From Chlorobium sp. (GTDB taxonomy: Bacteria; Bacteroidota; Chlorobiia; Chlorobiales; Chlorobiaceae): a stretch of 64,000 bases of DNA. Below are positions 9,463-20,477 of this stretch, in pieces. The stretch is taken from assembly GCA_005862225.1 (NCBI GenBank), contig SZXV01000002.1:1-64000 (forward strand), in the 5' to 3' direction. The translations under genes were made by a program, and so were the position numbers. The stretch's first letter is position 1. Every line of letters starts with the position of its first letter. Under the pieces are notes generated by a model, which made no database searches, was not told the origin of the DNA, and saw nothing but the letters and a program-made list of their open reading frames with translations.

Positions 9463-10797
9463 TTAGTTAAGGTTGATAAGACCATACCCGTGCTCTCCGT
9501 GCATGCTGTGATCGAGACCGGACATTTCATCATTTTCCGAGATACGCAGACCAATTGTTTTTTCCACCAGAAACAGAAGAATAAATGAAACAACTGCTGC
9601 ATAAACAATAGTCACACCTACCGCTGTCGCCTGTACTCCAAGCTGCTGCCAGATTGTCCAGCTTTTGTCAACTGTTTTGGCGGCGGCTTCGGCCATCCAT
9701 GCCGGACGGATAAAAAATACCAGGGCAAGTGCACCAACAATACCCCCGACGCCGTGTACTCCAAACGCATCAAGACTGTCATCATAACCAAGCTTGCTCT
9801 TTATCAGAATCGCGCAATAACAGAAAATTGCAGCCAGAACCCCAAGTGCCAGTGCGCCGGAAGGCTGAACAACGCCTGCTGCCGGTGTGATGGCGACAAG
9901 ACCGGCAAGAATACCAGACGCAACACCAAGACTGGTAGCTTTACCATGCTGGAACATTTCAATGATCATCCAGGTAAAGGCGCCCGATGCAGCAGCAACC
10001 TGCGTTACCGTCAAAGCCCTTGCGGTTGCGATGTTACTTGCAATCGCACTTCCGGCATTGAACCCAAACCATCCAACCCAGAGCAGTCCCGCGCCCATAA
10101 GTGTCATCACAAGGTTGTTTGGATGCATGACGTTGTTCGGATATGCCCGTCTTTTACCAAGATAGAGGGCGGCAACAAGCGCCGTAACACCTGATGAAAT
10201 ATGAACGACAGTTCCACCGGCAAAGTCAATGGCTCCTGCCGCACCGAGGTTAAACAAAAAACCGTCAGCGGCCCATACCCAATGGCAAATCGGACTGTAG
10301 ACAAAAATACTCCACAGGGCAATAAATAAAGCATACCCTTTGAAATTAACGCGCTCTGCAAACGCTCCGGCTATCAGCGCCGGGGTAATGATGGCAAATT
10401 TACCCTGAAACATGGCAAAAACATATTCAGGAATATGCGTGGACATGATGGTTTCATCAATCCCCTGCAACATAAAATACTTGTTGTCCCATCCAACAAA
10501 GCCGCCAAGAATACCAGGACCAAAACTCAGCGAATAGCCAATCATAGGCCAGAGCACACCGATAATAACCATGGCGCCAAAACTGTGCATCATGGTGCCG
10601 AGTACGTTCTTTGTTCTGACCAGTCCCCCATAAAACATGGCAAGCCCTGGAATCATAAGTAATACCAGCGCCGTCGAAGTCAGCATCCATGACGTTGTTC
10701 CTGTATCTGTTACCACCTCTTCTGCTGCATGAGCGGTACCCTGAAACAACGTCGCTGCCAACAGGAACAGCAGTGCCGTTAAAAGTTTTTTTCTCAT
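9463..10797 (-). CDS. amt: Ammonium transporter (Amt family)
   Basis: An Amt/Rh channel of 444 residues for ammonium uptake across the inner membrane. An N-terminal signal peptide (MRKKLLTALLFLLAATLFQGTAHA) precedes about 11 transmembrane helices. The pore twin histidines are present in GGTVVHISSG and DAFGVHGVGGIVGAL. The PII gene lies nine bases downstream, so channel block by PII is expected. The 225 bases upstream are AT-rich and must hold the promoter; I do not see a convincing -24/-12 site there. Confidence 0.96.
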   Translation of the reverse strand: MRKKLLTALLFLLAATLFQGTAHAAEEVVTDTGTTSWMLTSTALVLLMIPGLAMFYGGLVRTKNVLGTMMHSFGAMVIIGVLWPMIGYSLSFGPGILGGFVGWDNKYFMLQGIDETIMSTHIPEYVFAMFQGKFAIITPALIAGAFAERVNFKGYALFIALWSIFVYSPICHWVWAADGFLFNLGAAGAIDFAGGTVVHISSGVTALVAALYLGKRRAYPNNVMHPNNLVMTLMGAGLLWVGWFGFNAGSAIASNIATARALTVTQVAAASGAFTWMIIEMFQHGKATSLGVASGILAGLVAITPAAGVVQPSGALALGVLAAIFCYCAILIKSKLGYDDSLDAFGVHGVGGIVGALALVFFIRPAWMAEAAAKTVDKSWTIWQQLGVQATAVGVTIVYAAVVSFILLFLVEKTIGLRISENDEMSGLDHSMHGEHGYGLINLN

Positions 10798-10962
10798 AAC
10801 AATATTCGGTAAAATTAATTTAATCCTTAATTATTAAAGGCCTCGACGAATATTTAATTATTTTTTAAACTAAAAACAAATATTTGTCGTTTTTTATTAC
10901 AAAAATGTTGGGTTTTTAATAAAAACCCGTCACAAATGTTCGGAAATGACTAAAAACAGAAA

Positions 10963-10993
10963 AGCCAGACAGGGAAAGTTTCCTCTCTGGCTT
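10963..10993 (-). terminator. Terminator of the pyrF-glmS operon
   Basis: Read on the minus strand: AGCCAGA...TCTGGCT with an inner AGGAAA/TTTCCT continuation, then CTTTTCTGTTTTTAG. It lies 30 bases beyond the ferritin-like gene and closes the operon. Confidence 0.75.
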
Positions 10994-11022
10994 GTTGGAT
11001 AGGTGATATGTGCAAGAGATGG

Positions 11023-11520
11023 TTATGACCTGACCAGAAACACCGAAAGATCTTCAAGAAGAGCCTGCAGATCCTCTTCGTGTTCAACCTCATCCTGGAG
11101 AATCTGTACAGCAAGATTGTAGGTTACGGGATCTTTCATGCTGATCTCCTCAATGATACTGTTATAAACATTGATAGCACACTGCTCACCAGAAATGTTC
11201 TGTTCGAGAATCTTTTTCACAAAAGGATCATCGGGAGCAGCATAACCACAGTTCGACAAGGTGAACCAGTCAAGAGGAGTTGATACCGGTTTCCCTCCAA
11301 GCTGAATTATTCTTGTTGTAAGCATATCAGCATGACGAAGCTCATCCGCCGCATGTTGCAGAAGCTCGGCAATAGCAGCATCCTTCATTGGCCCCTGAAC
11401 CACCTTTGCTCCAATCCAGTACTGGTAATAGGCAAGCCATTCGTCAGCAAAAGCCTTGCTGAGCAACTCAAGAACACGGGGAAGGTGCTCTCCAACAATT
11501 TCTCGTCCTCTTGTACCCAT
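11023..11520 (-). CDS. Ferritin-like diiron protein (Dps/bacterioferritin-like)
   Basis: A 165-residue four-helix-bundle protein with a full diiron ligand set: Glu27, Glu60-x2-His63 (DELRHAD), Glu112 and Glu144-x2-His147 (DEVEHEED). That spacing is the ferritin/bacterioferritin pattern, so iron storage or peroxide detoxification is likely. The middle segment is closer to Dps-like archaeal/bacterial proteins than to classical Bfr. No signal peptide. It is the last gene of the minus-strand series pyrF-glmS-SDR, 33 bases after the SDR gene, and precedes a terminator. Confidence 0.85.
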   Translation of the reverse strand: MGTRGREIVGEHLPRVLELLSKAFADEWLAYYQYWIGAKVVQGPMKDAAIAELLQHAADELRHADMLTTRIIQLGGKPVSTPLDWFTLSNCGYAAPDDPFVKKILEQNISGEQCAINVYNSIIEEISMKDPVTYNLAVQILQDEVEHEEDLQALLEDLSVFLVRS

Positions 11521-11553
11521 GTCGCATACTCCTTTTTTAAGTTTTTCAAGCGG

Positions 11554-12495
11554 CTACTTCTTGTGGCCAATAAGATCCGCAAGAGCTTCAGAAAGCTTGG
11601 GATACCTGAACACAAACCCTTGAGCCAGCAGAAATCCCGGTTTAATATTCTGACCTTTTACGGCATAGCCTCCACCTTCACCCATCAGCAGTCGAACCAC
11701 AAACTCCGGAACCGGCAGCAGAGAAGGCCTTCCGAGAACTGCGCCAAGCTTGCTGGCGAACTCCTTCATGGAGACAGGCTGCGGGCTGACCAGGTTGATC
11801 GGGCCACGATAGGCCGGATTATCAATCGCCTCCAGAATACAGGCAATCTCATCGTCGATATGAATCCAGGAGATACACTGACGACCTGAACCTATTGGCC
11901 CACCTGCAAAAAGCTGAAAAGGGGCAAGCATTTTCAGCAACATTCCGCCCCTTGTGGAGAGTACAATACCTGTCCTCAACAACACGAGGCGCTCGACGCT
12001 CTTTTCAGCGGCCATCGCCTCTTTTTCCCAGTCAATACAAATGGTTGCAAGAAAATCACTCCCCTTTGAACCGGATTCGGCCATTTGGGGAGTATCTTCA
12101 CAGTTGTAAAACGATCCGTAATAACCGATGGCCGATGAAGAGATGAAGAGCTTCGGCTTTTCAGATGCCGAAGCAATCGCTGATACCAGATGCCGGGTAC
12201 CAAGAATTCTTGACGCATAGCACTCTTCTTTATGGGCATCAGTCCAACGGCTCTCCAGCAGGGGCTTTCCTGCAAGATGGATCAGAGCCTTCGCTCCGCT
12301 CACAAAGCCGGTCCATTCACCGCTTTCCATATCCGAATCCCAGCGGACATAGTTTGACGCTCCCGGAATTTTAAGGGCCGCCGCATCTGGTGAACGAACA
12401 AACAATACGACCTTCTCCCCTCGCTCTATCAGACTCATCGCAAGCCTGACACCTATGACACCAGTTGCACCTGTAATAATAATATGGCTTTGCAT
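11554..12495 (-). CDS. TIGR01777-type SDR epimerase (SDR39U1-like)
   Basis: A 313-residue extended short-chain dehydrogenase-like protein. The nucleotide-binding motif GATGVIGVRLA lies at about residues 8-18, and YYG in SAIGYYGSFYN follows the SDR active-site pattern. The C-terminal FVVRLLMGEGG...GFVFRYPKL segment is typical of the TIGR01777/YfcH group. The substrate is unknown. It lies 41 bases after glmS and 33 before the ferritin-like gene, and is probably co-transcribed with them. Confidence 0.85.
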   Translation of the reverse strand: MQSHIIITGATGVIGVRLAMSLIERGEKVVLFVRSPDAAALKIPGASNYVRWDSDMESGEWTGFVSGAKALIHLAGKPLLESRWTDAHKEECYASRILGTRHLVSAIASASEKPKLFISSSAIGYYGSFYNCEDTPQMAESGSKGSDFLATICIDWEKEAMAAEKSVERLVLLRTGIVLSTRGGMLLKMLAPFQLFAGGPIGSGRQCISWIHIDDEIACILEAIDNPAYRGPINLVSPQPVSMKEFASKLGAVLGRPSLLPVPEFVVRLLMGEGGGYAVKGQNIKPGFLLAQGFVFRYPKLSEALADLIGHKK

Positions 12496-12536
12496 ACACT
12501 TCCTGCGTTGAAGTTAACGAGCACTGAACGTTTCTT

Positions 12537-14381
12537 TTACTCGACCGTGACTGATTTTGCCAGGTTTCGTGGGCGATCGACATTACATCCCCGGAGTGTT
12601 GCAATATGATAGGCAAGGAGCTGCAGGGGAATAACGGCCAGAAGGGGAGTGATCGGCCCGGAAGCCTGAGGAATATAAATAACATCTTCAGCCAGACGGC
12701 TGATCTCCTGATCACCATCATTGGCAATAGCGATCACCCTCCCTTTGCGACTGCGTACCTCCTCAATATTGCTGAGAATCTTGGAATAGGTATTATCGCG
12801 AGTTGCAATAATAATAACGGGCATATCCTCATCAATAAGAGCTATAGGCCCATGCTTCATTTCGGCGGCAGGATATCCTTCGGCATGGATATACGAAATC
12901 TCCTTGAGTTTCAGCGCACCTTCAAGGGCCACCGGAAAGTTGTATCCGCGTCCGAGGTAAAGAAAGTTTTTGGCATCTTTGAACCGCTGCGCAATCGACT
13001 GTATCTGACTGTCAAGCTCCAGAATACGTGCAGCTTTTTCCGGAATAGAGGCAAGCTCTTTAAGGTTGATAACAATTTCTTCGCCAGACATCGTCCGTCC
13101 CTTACTGAGCGCCAAAGCAAGCATATAGAGCATGATCACCTGGGCGGTAAACGCTTTGGTTGATGCAACACCAATTTCAGGGCCTGCATGAGTATACATC
13201 CCGCACAAGGTTTCACGAGCAATCGTGGAACCCACGACATTACAGATACCCATCACAAGGGCTCCCTTTTCCTTGGCCGTACGAAGCGCGGCAAGGGTGT
13301 CGGCCGTCTCTCCTGACTGGGAAATCAAAATAACCACGTCATCCACACCAACAATCGGATTGCGGTATCTGAACTCCGAAGCATAATCAACCTCGACAGG
13401 AATGCGGGCAAACTCTTCAATAAGATATTCTCCGAGAAGGGCAGCGTGCCAGCTTGTACCACAGGCACAGATAACAATGCGCTTTGCCTGCTTGAGACGA
13501 TCGAGGTAGTCCGCTATCCCGCCAAGAAATATCTGCCCCTCCGCCACACGCACACGACCGCGCATAACATCATGCATAACCGAAGGCTGCTCAAAGATCT
13601 CCTTGAGCATGAAGTGTTCAAAGCCCCCCTTCTCTATTTTTTCAAGTGAAAAATCAAGCTCCGTCACCATCTTTTCCTGTTCAACATTCTCAATGGTCTT
13701 GACTGAATAGCCCTCCCTTGTCACAACAGCAAGTTCACCATCAGAGAGGTAAACCACCTTGTTGGTATGTTCAACAATAGGCGCGGCATCCGAAGCAATA
13801 AAAAACTCGCCAATACCTATACCGATCACCAGAGGGCTGCCTTTTCGAGCCACCACAATCTTGTCAGGTTCACGCGAAGAGATCACACAGAGACCATAAG
13901 CTCCCTCAACATGCCGAAGAGCCCTTCGGGTAACAGACTCCAGATCAAGTGCAGGTTCGTTTTCCCAAATCCGGTCAATCAGATGAACCAGCACCTCGGA
14001 ATCAGTTTCACTCAGAAAGAGATATCCTTGAGAGACAAGCTCCTGTTTCAGCGCTGAATAGTTTTCGATAATACCGTTATGAATAACAGCAATATCTCCG
14101 GTTTCATTCAAATGAGGATGAGCATTCAAATCACTGGGTTCACCATGCGTCGCCCACCGGGTGTGGCCAATACCCACTGTCGCACCAGACATACTGGCAC
14201 TAAAGGTGTCTGCATTATTTTCAAGGTCACCAACACTTCCCTTCTGCTTCATGACCGAAAGAGTTCCATTCAGCAAGGCGATGCCCGCAGAATCGTAGCC
14301 ACGGTATTCAAGGCGCTTCAGCCCTTTCAGCAGCATCGGTGCAGCATCCTGCCATCCTATATATCCAACAATTCCACACAT
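12537..14381 (-). CDS. glmS: Glutamine-fructose-6-phosphate aminotransferase
   Basis: GlmS makes glucosamine-6-phosphate, the entry to UDP-GlcNAc for peptidoglycan and LPS. At 614 residues it has full length. Cys2 of MCGIVGYIG is the N-terminal glutaminase nucleophile, with GHTRWATHG further on. Two SIS domains follow (CGTSWHAALLGEYLIEE and YLGRGYNFPVALEGALKLKE). The end is RPRNLAKSVTVE, the usual isomerase C-tail. The 61-base gap to pyrF is too short for a glmS ribozyme. It is flanked by pyrF upstream and the SDR gene downstream. Confidence 0.97.
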   Translation of the reverse strand: MCGIVGYIGWQDAAPMLLKGLKRLEYRGYDSAGIALLNGTLSVMKQKGSVGDLENNADTFSASMSGATVGIGHTRWATHGEPSDLNAHPHLNETGDIAVIHNGIIENYSALKQELVSQGYLFLSETDSEVLVHLIDRIWENEPALDLESVTRRALRHVEGAYGLCVISSREPDKIVVARKGSPLVIGIGIGEFFIASDAAPIVEHTNKVVYLSDGELAVVTREGYSVKTIENVEQEKMVTELDFSLEKIEKGGFEHFMLKEIFEQPSVMHDVMRGRVRVAEGQIFLGGIADYLDRLKQAKRIVICACGTSWHAALLGEYLIEEFARIPVEVDYASEFRYRNPIVGVDDVVILISQSGETADTLAALRTAKEKGALVMGICNVVGSTIARETLCGMYTHAGPEIGVASTKAFTAQVIMLYMLALALSKGRTMSGEEIVINLKELASIPEKAARILELDSQIQSIAQRFKDAKNFLYLGRGYNFPVALEGALKLKEISYIHAEGYPAAEMKHGPIALIDEDMPVIIIATRDNTYSKILSNIEEVRSRKGRVIAIANDGDQEISRLAEDVIYIPQASGPITPLLAVIPLQLLAYHIATLRGCNVDRPRNLAKSVTVE

Positions 14382-14442
14382 AGTTCAAAAATCCATTTTT
14401 ATTACCATCATGCAAGGCACGGAAAGCCCGTCAAGCTCATTA

Positions 14443-15267
14443 TTATAAAACCCGCCTCATTTCATGACAAATTGTTAACGCCTCTGCGGCAACGGCCTGT
14501 TCATAATCGTCAACTGAAGAAAATATACCTTTCGGGTAGATCAGGGCCCGACTGACATTAATAACCGCGCTCTGCCGCCTGGAATCAACCCCGAGGTTCA
14601 CCGCATCTTCAAGTGATCCGCCCTGAGCGCCAACACCAGGAACAAGAAAAAAAAGATCAGGAGCCTCCTGACGAATTTCTCCAAGAAGAGCGCTTTTCGT
14701 TGCACCAACAACAACGCCACCGTTTCCGTTCCTGCTCCATGAATCCACCTTACCAAGTACAGAGCGGTAGAGTGGTGTGCCATCCGCCATAGCACGCTCC
14801 TCAAAGTCTGCGGATCCCTCATTCGATGTCAGGCACAGCACAAACACCAGCTTATCCGTATAGGAAAAAAATGGCTCAAGGGAATCGCTGCCCATGTAGG
14901 GAGCAACAGTAATTGCATCAAAAGACCAGTGATCAAAAAAAGCCTGCGCATACATTTTACTGGTATTGCCAATATCTGCGCGTTTTGCGTCAGCAATTGT
15001 CATACAGGATTCAGGAATCTCAATCAGCGTCTTCTCCATATCCAGCAATCCCTCAATGCCCCTTGCTTCATAAAAGGCAGTATTGAGCTTGTATGCTACT
15101 GCCAGATCAGATGTCGCTCTTACAACAGAGCGATTAAACTCCAGCACAGGGTTTTGATAGCCAGAAAACACTCCAGGAATTTTCCCGGGGTCACTGTCAA
15201 GCCCGACACACAACAGCGACTTCAGCGCCGATATCCGGCAATTTACCTTCTCCCGAACTGAACTCAT
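14443..15267 (-). CDS. pyrF: Orotidine 5'-phosphate decarboxylase (type 2)
   Basis: Converts OMP to UMP in pyrimidine synthesis. At 274 residues it is longer than the E. coli type and matches the type-2 group. The catalytic signature is IADAKRADIGNTSKMY (about residues 92-107), with CVGLDSDPGKIP near the start and PGVGAQGGSLED for phosphate binding. It is the first gene of the pyrF-glmS-SDR-ferritin series; its promoter should lie in 15268-15474, shared with the divergent ftsH. Confidence 0.95.
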   Translation of the reverse strand: MSSVREKVNCRISALKSLLCVGLDSDPGKIPGVFSGYQNPVLEFNRSVVRATSDLAVAYKLNTAFYEARGIEGLLDMEKTLIEIPESCMTIADAKRADIGNTSKMYAQAFFDHWSFDAITVAPYMGSDSLEPFFSYTDKLVFVLCLTSNEGSADFEERAMADGTPLYRSVLGKVDSWSRNGNGGVVVGATKSALLGEIRQEAPDLFFLVPGVGAQGGSLEDAVNLGVDSRRQSAVINVSRALIYPKGIFSSVDDYEQAVAAEALTICHEMRRVL

Positions 15268-15474
15268 TCTCTAACGTCCTCCGTTTAGCCAACTCCCTAC
15301 AGCCATTGTGAAACTTATAGCCACAAAAGTTCATTTGAAATTTGCTGCAATATAAAATATGTTTTCTTCCAAGATGCTTCATTAAATGGAAGATTCACGT
15401 AAATTGCAAATTACGAATCCGCGAACGGTGAATAACAAACTGCATCGCTCTATTATAACCATGATTGTTGATTG

Positions 15475-17568
15475 ATGGCAAAGAAAACGCTTAAACCTTC
15501 AAATCCCTATAAAAACCAACCGGAAAACAATATACCACGGCCAAAGTTTTCGATAATGTACTATGTGGTCGTCATTGTTCTTCTCATAGGCATTCAGCTT
15601 GCTTTTTTCTGGTCAGGCTCAACACAGGAGATTCCCTACAGCACTTTCCGCAAACTTATTGTTGAAAACAAGGTGTTGTCGGTTAAAATCTCGCCTGAAA
15701 GAATCTATGTCAAACTCAAACCCGGCGCGGAAACCGGCATCGCGACCAAAGATCCGCAAAAGGATAATCCGGGAATCTCTTTTCCCCAGTCTTCATCAAA
15801 ACAGGATGAAATTTATGTCAATCCGGTACGCGATGACACACTGACCGAATTGCTTGAAAGCAAGGGAATCAAGTACCAGGGCCTGCCAAGCAGCACCTGG
15901 ATCAGTGAGCTTCTTCAATGGATACTCCCATTTGCCCTGCTGATTGGCATCTATTTCTTTGTCTTCCGACGGATGGGCGGACCGGGCTCCCAGTTCATGA
16001 ATATTGGCAAAAACAAAGCGGCCCTTTATGAAAATCTGGATGAGCACACCCGCATCACCTTCAAGGATGTAGCAGGTCTTGATGAGGCAAAAGCTGAAGT
16101 CATGGAGGTGGTTGACTTCCTCAAGGATCCCAAAAAATATACCACGCTGGGTGGCAAACTGCCCAAAGGAGTGCTTCTGGTCGGACCTCCGGGTACCGGT
16201 AAAACCCTTCTGGCAAAGGCCGTTGCCGGAGAAGCTGATGTACCGTTTTTCAGCATCAGCGGTTCAGACTTTGTAGAGATGTTTGTCGGCGTCGGCGCAG
16301 CAAGGGTTCGTGATCTCTTCAAGCAGGCCAAGGAAAAAGCTCCCTGTATTATCTTTATTGATGAAATCGACGCGGTTGGGCGCAGTCGCGGAAAAGGGGC
16401 CATGATGGGCGCCAATGACGAACGTGAAAATACCCTCAATCAGTTGCTGGTTGAAATGGATGGATTTGCAACCGACAAGGGCGTCATTCTTATAGCAGCC
16501 ACAAACCGCCCGGATGTGCTTGATTCAGCCTTGCTTCGGCCAGGCCGTTTTGACCGGCAGATCATGGTGGACAAGCCTGACCTCAAAGGCCGCATCGATA
16601 TTTTCAAAGTCCACACCAAGTCTCTTTCGCTGTCGAAAGATGTGAATTTGAAAGTTCTTGCATCACAGACCCCCGGCTTTGCCGGAGCTGAAATCGCCAA
16701 TGCCGCCAACGAGGCCGCCTTGCTTGCTTCCCGCCGTAACAAGCAGAGTATCGAAATGAAAGACTTCGAGGATGCCATCGAGCGATGCGTCGCCGGCCTT
16801 GAAAAAAAGAACAAGGTGATCAACCCTCGTGAAAAACAGATTGTCGCCTATCATGAAGCGGGGCACGCCATTGTCAGTTGGATGATGCCCGACAACGACC
16901 CGGTTCAGAAGATCTCTATTGTACCTCGCGGCATGAGCGCTCTTGGCTACACAATGAACATCCCGCTTGAAGATCGCTATCTCATGACAAAAAGCGAACT
17001 GCTTGGTCGCATCTGCGGACTGCTCGGGGGACGTATCGCTGAAGATATTATTTTCAGCGAAATCTCTACCGGCGCACAGAATGACCTTGAAAAGGTGACC
17101 AGCATTGCCTACAACATGGTAACCGTCTATGGAATGAGCGAAAAACTGGGCAACCTGTCGTTCTACGAAAGCAATAATCCCTATTATGGCAGCCCCGGAA
17201 TTGATAAAAAGTACGGCGAAGAGACCGCCCGCCTCATAGACAGGGAGGTTATGAGCATTGTTGAAGAATCACGCATCAAGGTGGTTAATCTCCTGACACA
17301 GAATCGGGAAAAACTTGAACAGCTTGCCAGTGAGTTGCTGCTGAAAGAGATGCTTCAGTACACTCAGATCGAAGAAATTCTTGGCAAACGTCCCGAAGGG
17401 CTGTTTCCCGTGCACATCGAAAAAGAGAGCATAGCCGAACTTGAGATGGAACCCGATGAAAGCGATGCGCTTGAGGCCAACACAGAACAACTGACAGACA
17501 TGGAACAAAGAGAGCTGGAGGAAGCAGTTGCAAGACTGAGGCAAGAGCGGAAAATTGCTGAAAACTGA
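15475..17568 (+). CDS. ftsH: ATP-dependent zinc metalloprotease FtsH
   Basis: A membrane-anchored AAA+ protease for quality control and regulated proteolysis. About 697 residues from the ATG at 15475; the TTG immediately before it is less likely. The order is TM1 at about residues 25-45, a periplasmic domain, TM2 at about 145-163, Walker A GPPGTGKT at 239-246, the [10 protein letters not shown] Walker B, the second region of homology ([11 protein letters not shown]), and the zinc site HEAGH at about 460. The acidic C-terminal tail ([15 protein letters not shown]) is longer than the catalytic core needs. It is monocistronic, closed by a strong terminator. Confidence 0.97.
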   Translation: MAKKTLKPSNPYKNQPENNIPRPKFSIMYYVVVIVLLIGIQLAFFWSGSTQEIPYSTFRKLIVENKVLSVKISPERIYVKLKPGAETGIATKDPQKDNPGISFPQSSSKQDEIYVNPVRDDTLTELLESKGIKYQGLPSSTWISELLQWILPFALLIGIYFFVFRRMGGPGSQFMNIGKNKAALYENLDEHTRITFKDVAGLDEAKAEVMEVVDFLKDPKKYTTLGGKLPKGVLLVGPPGTGKTLLAKAVAGEADVPFFSISGSDFVEMFVGVGAARVRDLFKQAKEKAPCIIFIDEIDAVGRSRGKGAMMGANDERENTLNQLLVEMDGFATDKGVILIAATNRPDVLDSALLRPGRFDRQIMVDKPDLKGRIDIFKVHTKSLSLSKDVNLKVLASQTPGFAGAEIANAANEAALLASRRNKQSIEMKDFEDAIERCVAGLEKKNKVINPREKQIVAYHEAGHAIVSWMMPDNDPVQKISIVPRGMSALGYTMNIPLEDRYLMTKSELLGRICGLLGGRIAEDIIFSEISTGAQNDLEKVTSIAYNMVTVYGMSEKLGNLSFYESNNPYYGSPGIDKKYGEETARLIDREVMSIVEESRIKVVNLLTQNREKLEQLASELLLKEMLQYTQIEEILGKRPEGLFPVHIEKESIAELEMEPDESDALEANTEQLTDMEQRELEEAVARLRQERKIAEN

Positions 17569-17583
17569 ACAAATAGGGGAAAT

Positions 17584-17613
17584 AAAAAAAGGCAGGGAGG
17601 CCTGCCTTTTTTT
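17584..17613 (+). terminator. Terminator of ftsH
   Basis: Stem AGGCAGG/CCTGCCT (17590-17607) followed by eight T (17606-17613), 20 bases after the ftsH stop. The A-run on its left could make it bidirectional and serve the minus-strand tRNA-Val as well. Confidence 0.88.
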
Positions 17614-17622
17614 TATCTGAAA

Positions 17623-17699
17623 TGGTGGGTCCCGAGGGAGTCGAACCCCCGACCTACTGGGTGTAAACCAGTCGCTCTAACCAACTGAGCTAGGAACCC
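17623..17699 (-). tRNA. tRNA-Val (anticodon UAC)
   Basis: On the minus strand a full cloverleaf runs from GGGTTCC to GGGACCC, then A and an encoded CCA. The D-loop is AGCTCAGTTGGTTAGAGC, the anticodon arm CTGG-TTTACAC-CCAG gives anticodon TAC (Val), and the T-arm is GGGGGTTCGACTCCC. It has 77 bases including CCA. Confidence 0.96.
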
Positions 17700-17859
17700 T
17701 TTAATTGGGGAAAAAGTATACTATAAATTCCTGTTAATTACAAAAAGAAATAGCCATTCTGAACGAGTGTCACTATCGGCCACTTGTAAGCACGCACGAA
17801 AAAGCATAACTTCAGGCCGATCATGTATCACCTAAGTCTGACAACTTTTTTTCATCATT

Positions 17860-19008
17860 ATGCGATCACTTTCCATCCTCGGCAGTACCGGCTCCATCGG
17901 CGTCAGCACTCTTGATGTTGTCAGGCAGCATCCCGACAAGTTCACTATTACCGGTCTTGCCGCAGGGCAGGATGTTGCCCTGCTGGCAAAACAGATAGAG
18001 GAGTTCCGGCCTGTCGCAGTATCGCTGAAGGACGAAGAGAGTGCGAAAAAGCTTTATGCCCTCTGCGGAGAGTACAAACCCGAAATTTTGTTTGGTGTTG
18101 AAGGCGCTTCGGCCATTGCCGCAGCAGATGGGGCTGATATGGTTGTATCAGCCATTGTCGGAGCTGCTGGTTTAGTCCCGACGGTTCGCGCTATCAAGGC
18201 GGGCAAGCATATTGCCCTTGCCAACAAGGAGACGCTGGTCGTCGCTGGTCAGCTTGTCTCTGATCTGGTCAAAAAGTATAAGGTGCATCTGCTTCCGGTT
18301 GACAGCGAGCACTCGGCCGTCTTCCAGTCACTTGCAGGTCACCGGCCAGAGGATGTTGAGCGCATCATCCTGACCGCCTCGGGCGGTCCCTTCCGCAATA
18401 CCCCGGCCGAAGAGTTGAAACAGGTCAAACTCGAACAGGCATTGAAACATCCGCAATGGAGTATGGGCGCAAAAATAACCATTGACTCAGCAACCATGAT
18501 GAACAAGGGTCTGGAGGTGATTGAGGCACACTGGCTCTTCAATGTTCCTGCCGAAAAAATCGGTGTTGTGGTACACCCCCAGAGCATCATTCACTCCATG
18601 GTCGAATATATTGACGGTTGCGTCATGGCACAACTTGGCGCCCCCGACATGCGCGCACCGATCGCTTATGCGCTCGCCTGGCCAGAACGCTGCCAAAGCG
18701 GCATTCCAAAACTTGATCTTGCAAAGACAGGCACGCTGACCTTTGAAGAGCCGGATATGACGCGCTTTCCAGCCCTTCGTCTCGCATTTGAGGCGCTTAA
18801 AGCAGGACGAACTTACCCTGCCGTACTCAACGCTGCAAACGAAATCGCTGTAGCAGCTTTCCTCAACAGGAAGATCGGATTTACCGACATTGCCGAAACA
18901 GTCGAAAAGACCATGCAGGCTCACGAAGCGTATAACCCGGTCGAACTGGACGATTATCTGCAAGCCGATCAGTGGGCCCGTGAAACGGCAACAAGACTTC
19001 TTGCATGA
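17860..19008 (+). CDS. dxr: 1-deoxy-D-xylulose 5-phosphate reductoisomerase
   Basis: The second enzyme of the MEP pathway, converting DXP to MEP with NADPH. It supplies the isoprenoid precursors that carotenoids, quinones and bacteriochlorophyll tails need. At 382 residues it has normal length. Signatures: [19 protein letters not shown] fold at the start, ALANKETLV, the PVDSEHSA metal site, [10 protein letters not shown], and [19 protein letters not shown]. rseP follows 86 bases downstream on the same strand, a common arrangement. Confidence 0.97.
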   Translation: MRSLSILGSTGSIGVSTLDVVRQHPDKFTITGLAAGQDVALLAKQIEEFRPVAVSLKDEESAKKLYALCGEYKPEILFGVEGASAIAAADGADMVVSAIVGAAGLVPTVRAIKAGKHIALANKETLVVAGQLVSDLVKKYKVHLLPVDSEHSAVFQSLAGHRPEDVERIILTASGGPFRNTPAEELKQVKLEQALKHPQWSMGAKITIDSATMMNKGLEVIEAHWLFNVPAEKIGVVVHPQSIIHSMVEYIDGCVMAQLGAPDMRAPIAYALAWPERCQSGIPKLDLAKTGTLTFEEPDMTRFPALRLAFEALKAGRTYPAVLNAANEIAVAAFLNRKIGFTDIAETVEKTMQAHEAYNPVELDDYLQADQWARETATRLLA

Positions 19009-19094
19009 ACCATGACAATGCTGCCATGTTCAACTTCGCGTAAAAGCCGTGAAAGGACACAATACTTTTTATTTACTGATAACAAAGGATCTTT

Positions 19095-20459
19095 ATGGAT
19101 TTTCTGAGTACAACATTTTTTTTCATTGTCGCCATTTTCATTCTGGTGACAGCTCATGAGCTTGGCCATTTTTTGACTGCGAAACTCTTCGGGATGAGGG
19201 TTGACAAATTTTATATCGGTTTCGACTTTTTTGAAAAACGACTCTGGAAAAAAACAATCGGAGAAACCGAATATGGCATCGGCGCATTTCCGCTTGGCGG
19301 CTATGTGAAGATTGCCGGTATGGTCGATGAAAGCCTTGACACCTCCTTTCAAAGTGGAGAGCCTCAACCGTGGGAGTTCAGGGCAAAACCGGTCTGGCAG
19401 CGACTGATTGTTCTTGCCGGAGGTGTCACCATGAACCTTATCCTTGCTGCCGTAATCTTTATCGGCATCACCTTGGTCCTTGGAGAATCGCGTACCAGCG
19501 TCAACAATCCTGCCTTTATTGAAAAGGGCTCAGTCTTCGAATCAATGGGCATGAAGACGGGAGACCGACTTCAACTCGCCAATGGCAAACCCCTCGACAG
19601 TTGGGAGGAAGCGCTTGACCCTGAACTCTTTACCGCACGCTCGCTCCGCTACACACTGCTGCGTAATGGGAAAAGCGTCACTGTGGAGGCGCCATCAAAC
19701 ATCATGTCAAAAATTAACACCAATAAAAGTCTTGGCATACGCCCAATTGTTCCGCCAGTCATCGACGAGGTTCTTGAAAAAATGCCTGCCAGCAGTGCAG
19801 GAATAAAATCCGGAGCACTCATTACCGCAATCAATGGAAAAAATGTCTCCGACTGGACCGAGGTTGTCGGAATAATCTCTTCCAACGCAGGCAGACCAAT
19901 CATCATAACCTGGCTGCACCTTAAAGCTCCGCAGAAGGGAAAGACGATCACTGCTGAAGAGATCAGGGCAAACGGTGAGAGCCTGGTCACCACCGTAGTT
20001 CCCAACGCATCCGGCAAAATAGGAATCTCACTGAAACAGACGATTGAAACCGAACGCAGAAAACTCAATGTACCTGAGTCGATGATCAGCGGAGTCAAAC
20101 AGACCTGGAAAATGAGCGCTATGACCGTACAGGGATTCGTTAAAATCTTTACCGGCCAGGAAGATTTCCGTAAATCAGTCGGAGGACCCATCAAGATTGC
20201 AAAAATCGCAAGCCAGAGCGCTGAACAGGGGCCCGTCAGCTTTCTCTATTTTCTCTCCATGCTCTCAATCTCGCTTGCAATTATCAATATGCTTCCTGTT
20301 CCAGCGCTTGATGGCGGACAATTTGTGCTGAATGGTATTGAAGGCATTATTCGCAAGGAACTTCCCTTCGAAGTGAAAATGCGTATCCAGCAGATTGGTA
20401 TGGCGTTGCTTATGGCGCTTTTCGCGTACATTCTGATTAACGATATTTTTAACCCCTGA
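19095..20459 (+). CDS. rseP: Site-2 protease RseP (intramembrane zinc metalloprotease)
   Basis: A membrane metalloprotease that cleaves anti-sigma factors or signal peptides within the bilayer. Of 454 residues, the zinc site HELGHF is at 21-26 in the first membrane segment and the third zinc ligand lies in LDGGQF near residue 405. Two PDZ-like regions lie between ([17 protein letters not shown]... and [19 protein letters not shown]...). The cognate anti-sigma factor is not in the window. prfA follows 18 bases on. Confidence 0.95.
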   Translation: MDFLSTTFFFIVAIFILVTAHELGHFLTAKLFGMRVDKFYIGFDFFEKRLWKKTIGETEYGIGAFPLGGYVKIAGMVDESLDTSFQSGEPQPWEFRAKPVWQRLIVLAGGVTMNLILAAVIFIGITLVLGESRTSVNNPAFIEKGSVFESMGMKTGDRLQLANGKPLDSWEEALDPELFTARSLRYTLLRNGKSVTVEAPSNIMSKINTNKSLGIRPIVPPVIDEVLEKMPASSAGIKSGALITAINGKNVSDWTEVVGIISSNAGRPIIITWLHLKAPQKGKTITAEEIRANGESLVTTVVPNASGKIGISLKQTIETERRKLNVPESMISGVKQTWKMSAMTVQGFVKIFTGQEDFRKSVGGPIKIAKIASQSAEQGPVSFLYFLSMLSISLAIINMLPVPALDGGQFVLNGIEGIIRKELPFEVKMRIQQIGMALLMALFAYILINDIFNP

Positions 20460-20477
20460 GGCTGACAGCCGAAAGAA

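Noticed and set aside
14382-14442. glmS ribozyme upstream of glmS
   Set aside because: The gap to pyrF is only 61 bases, too short for the ribozyme, and no pseudoknot core is seen.
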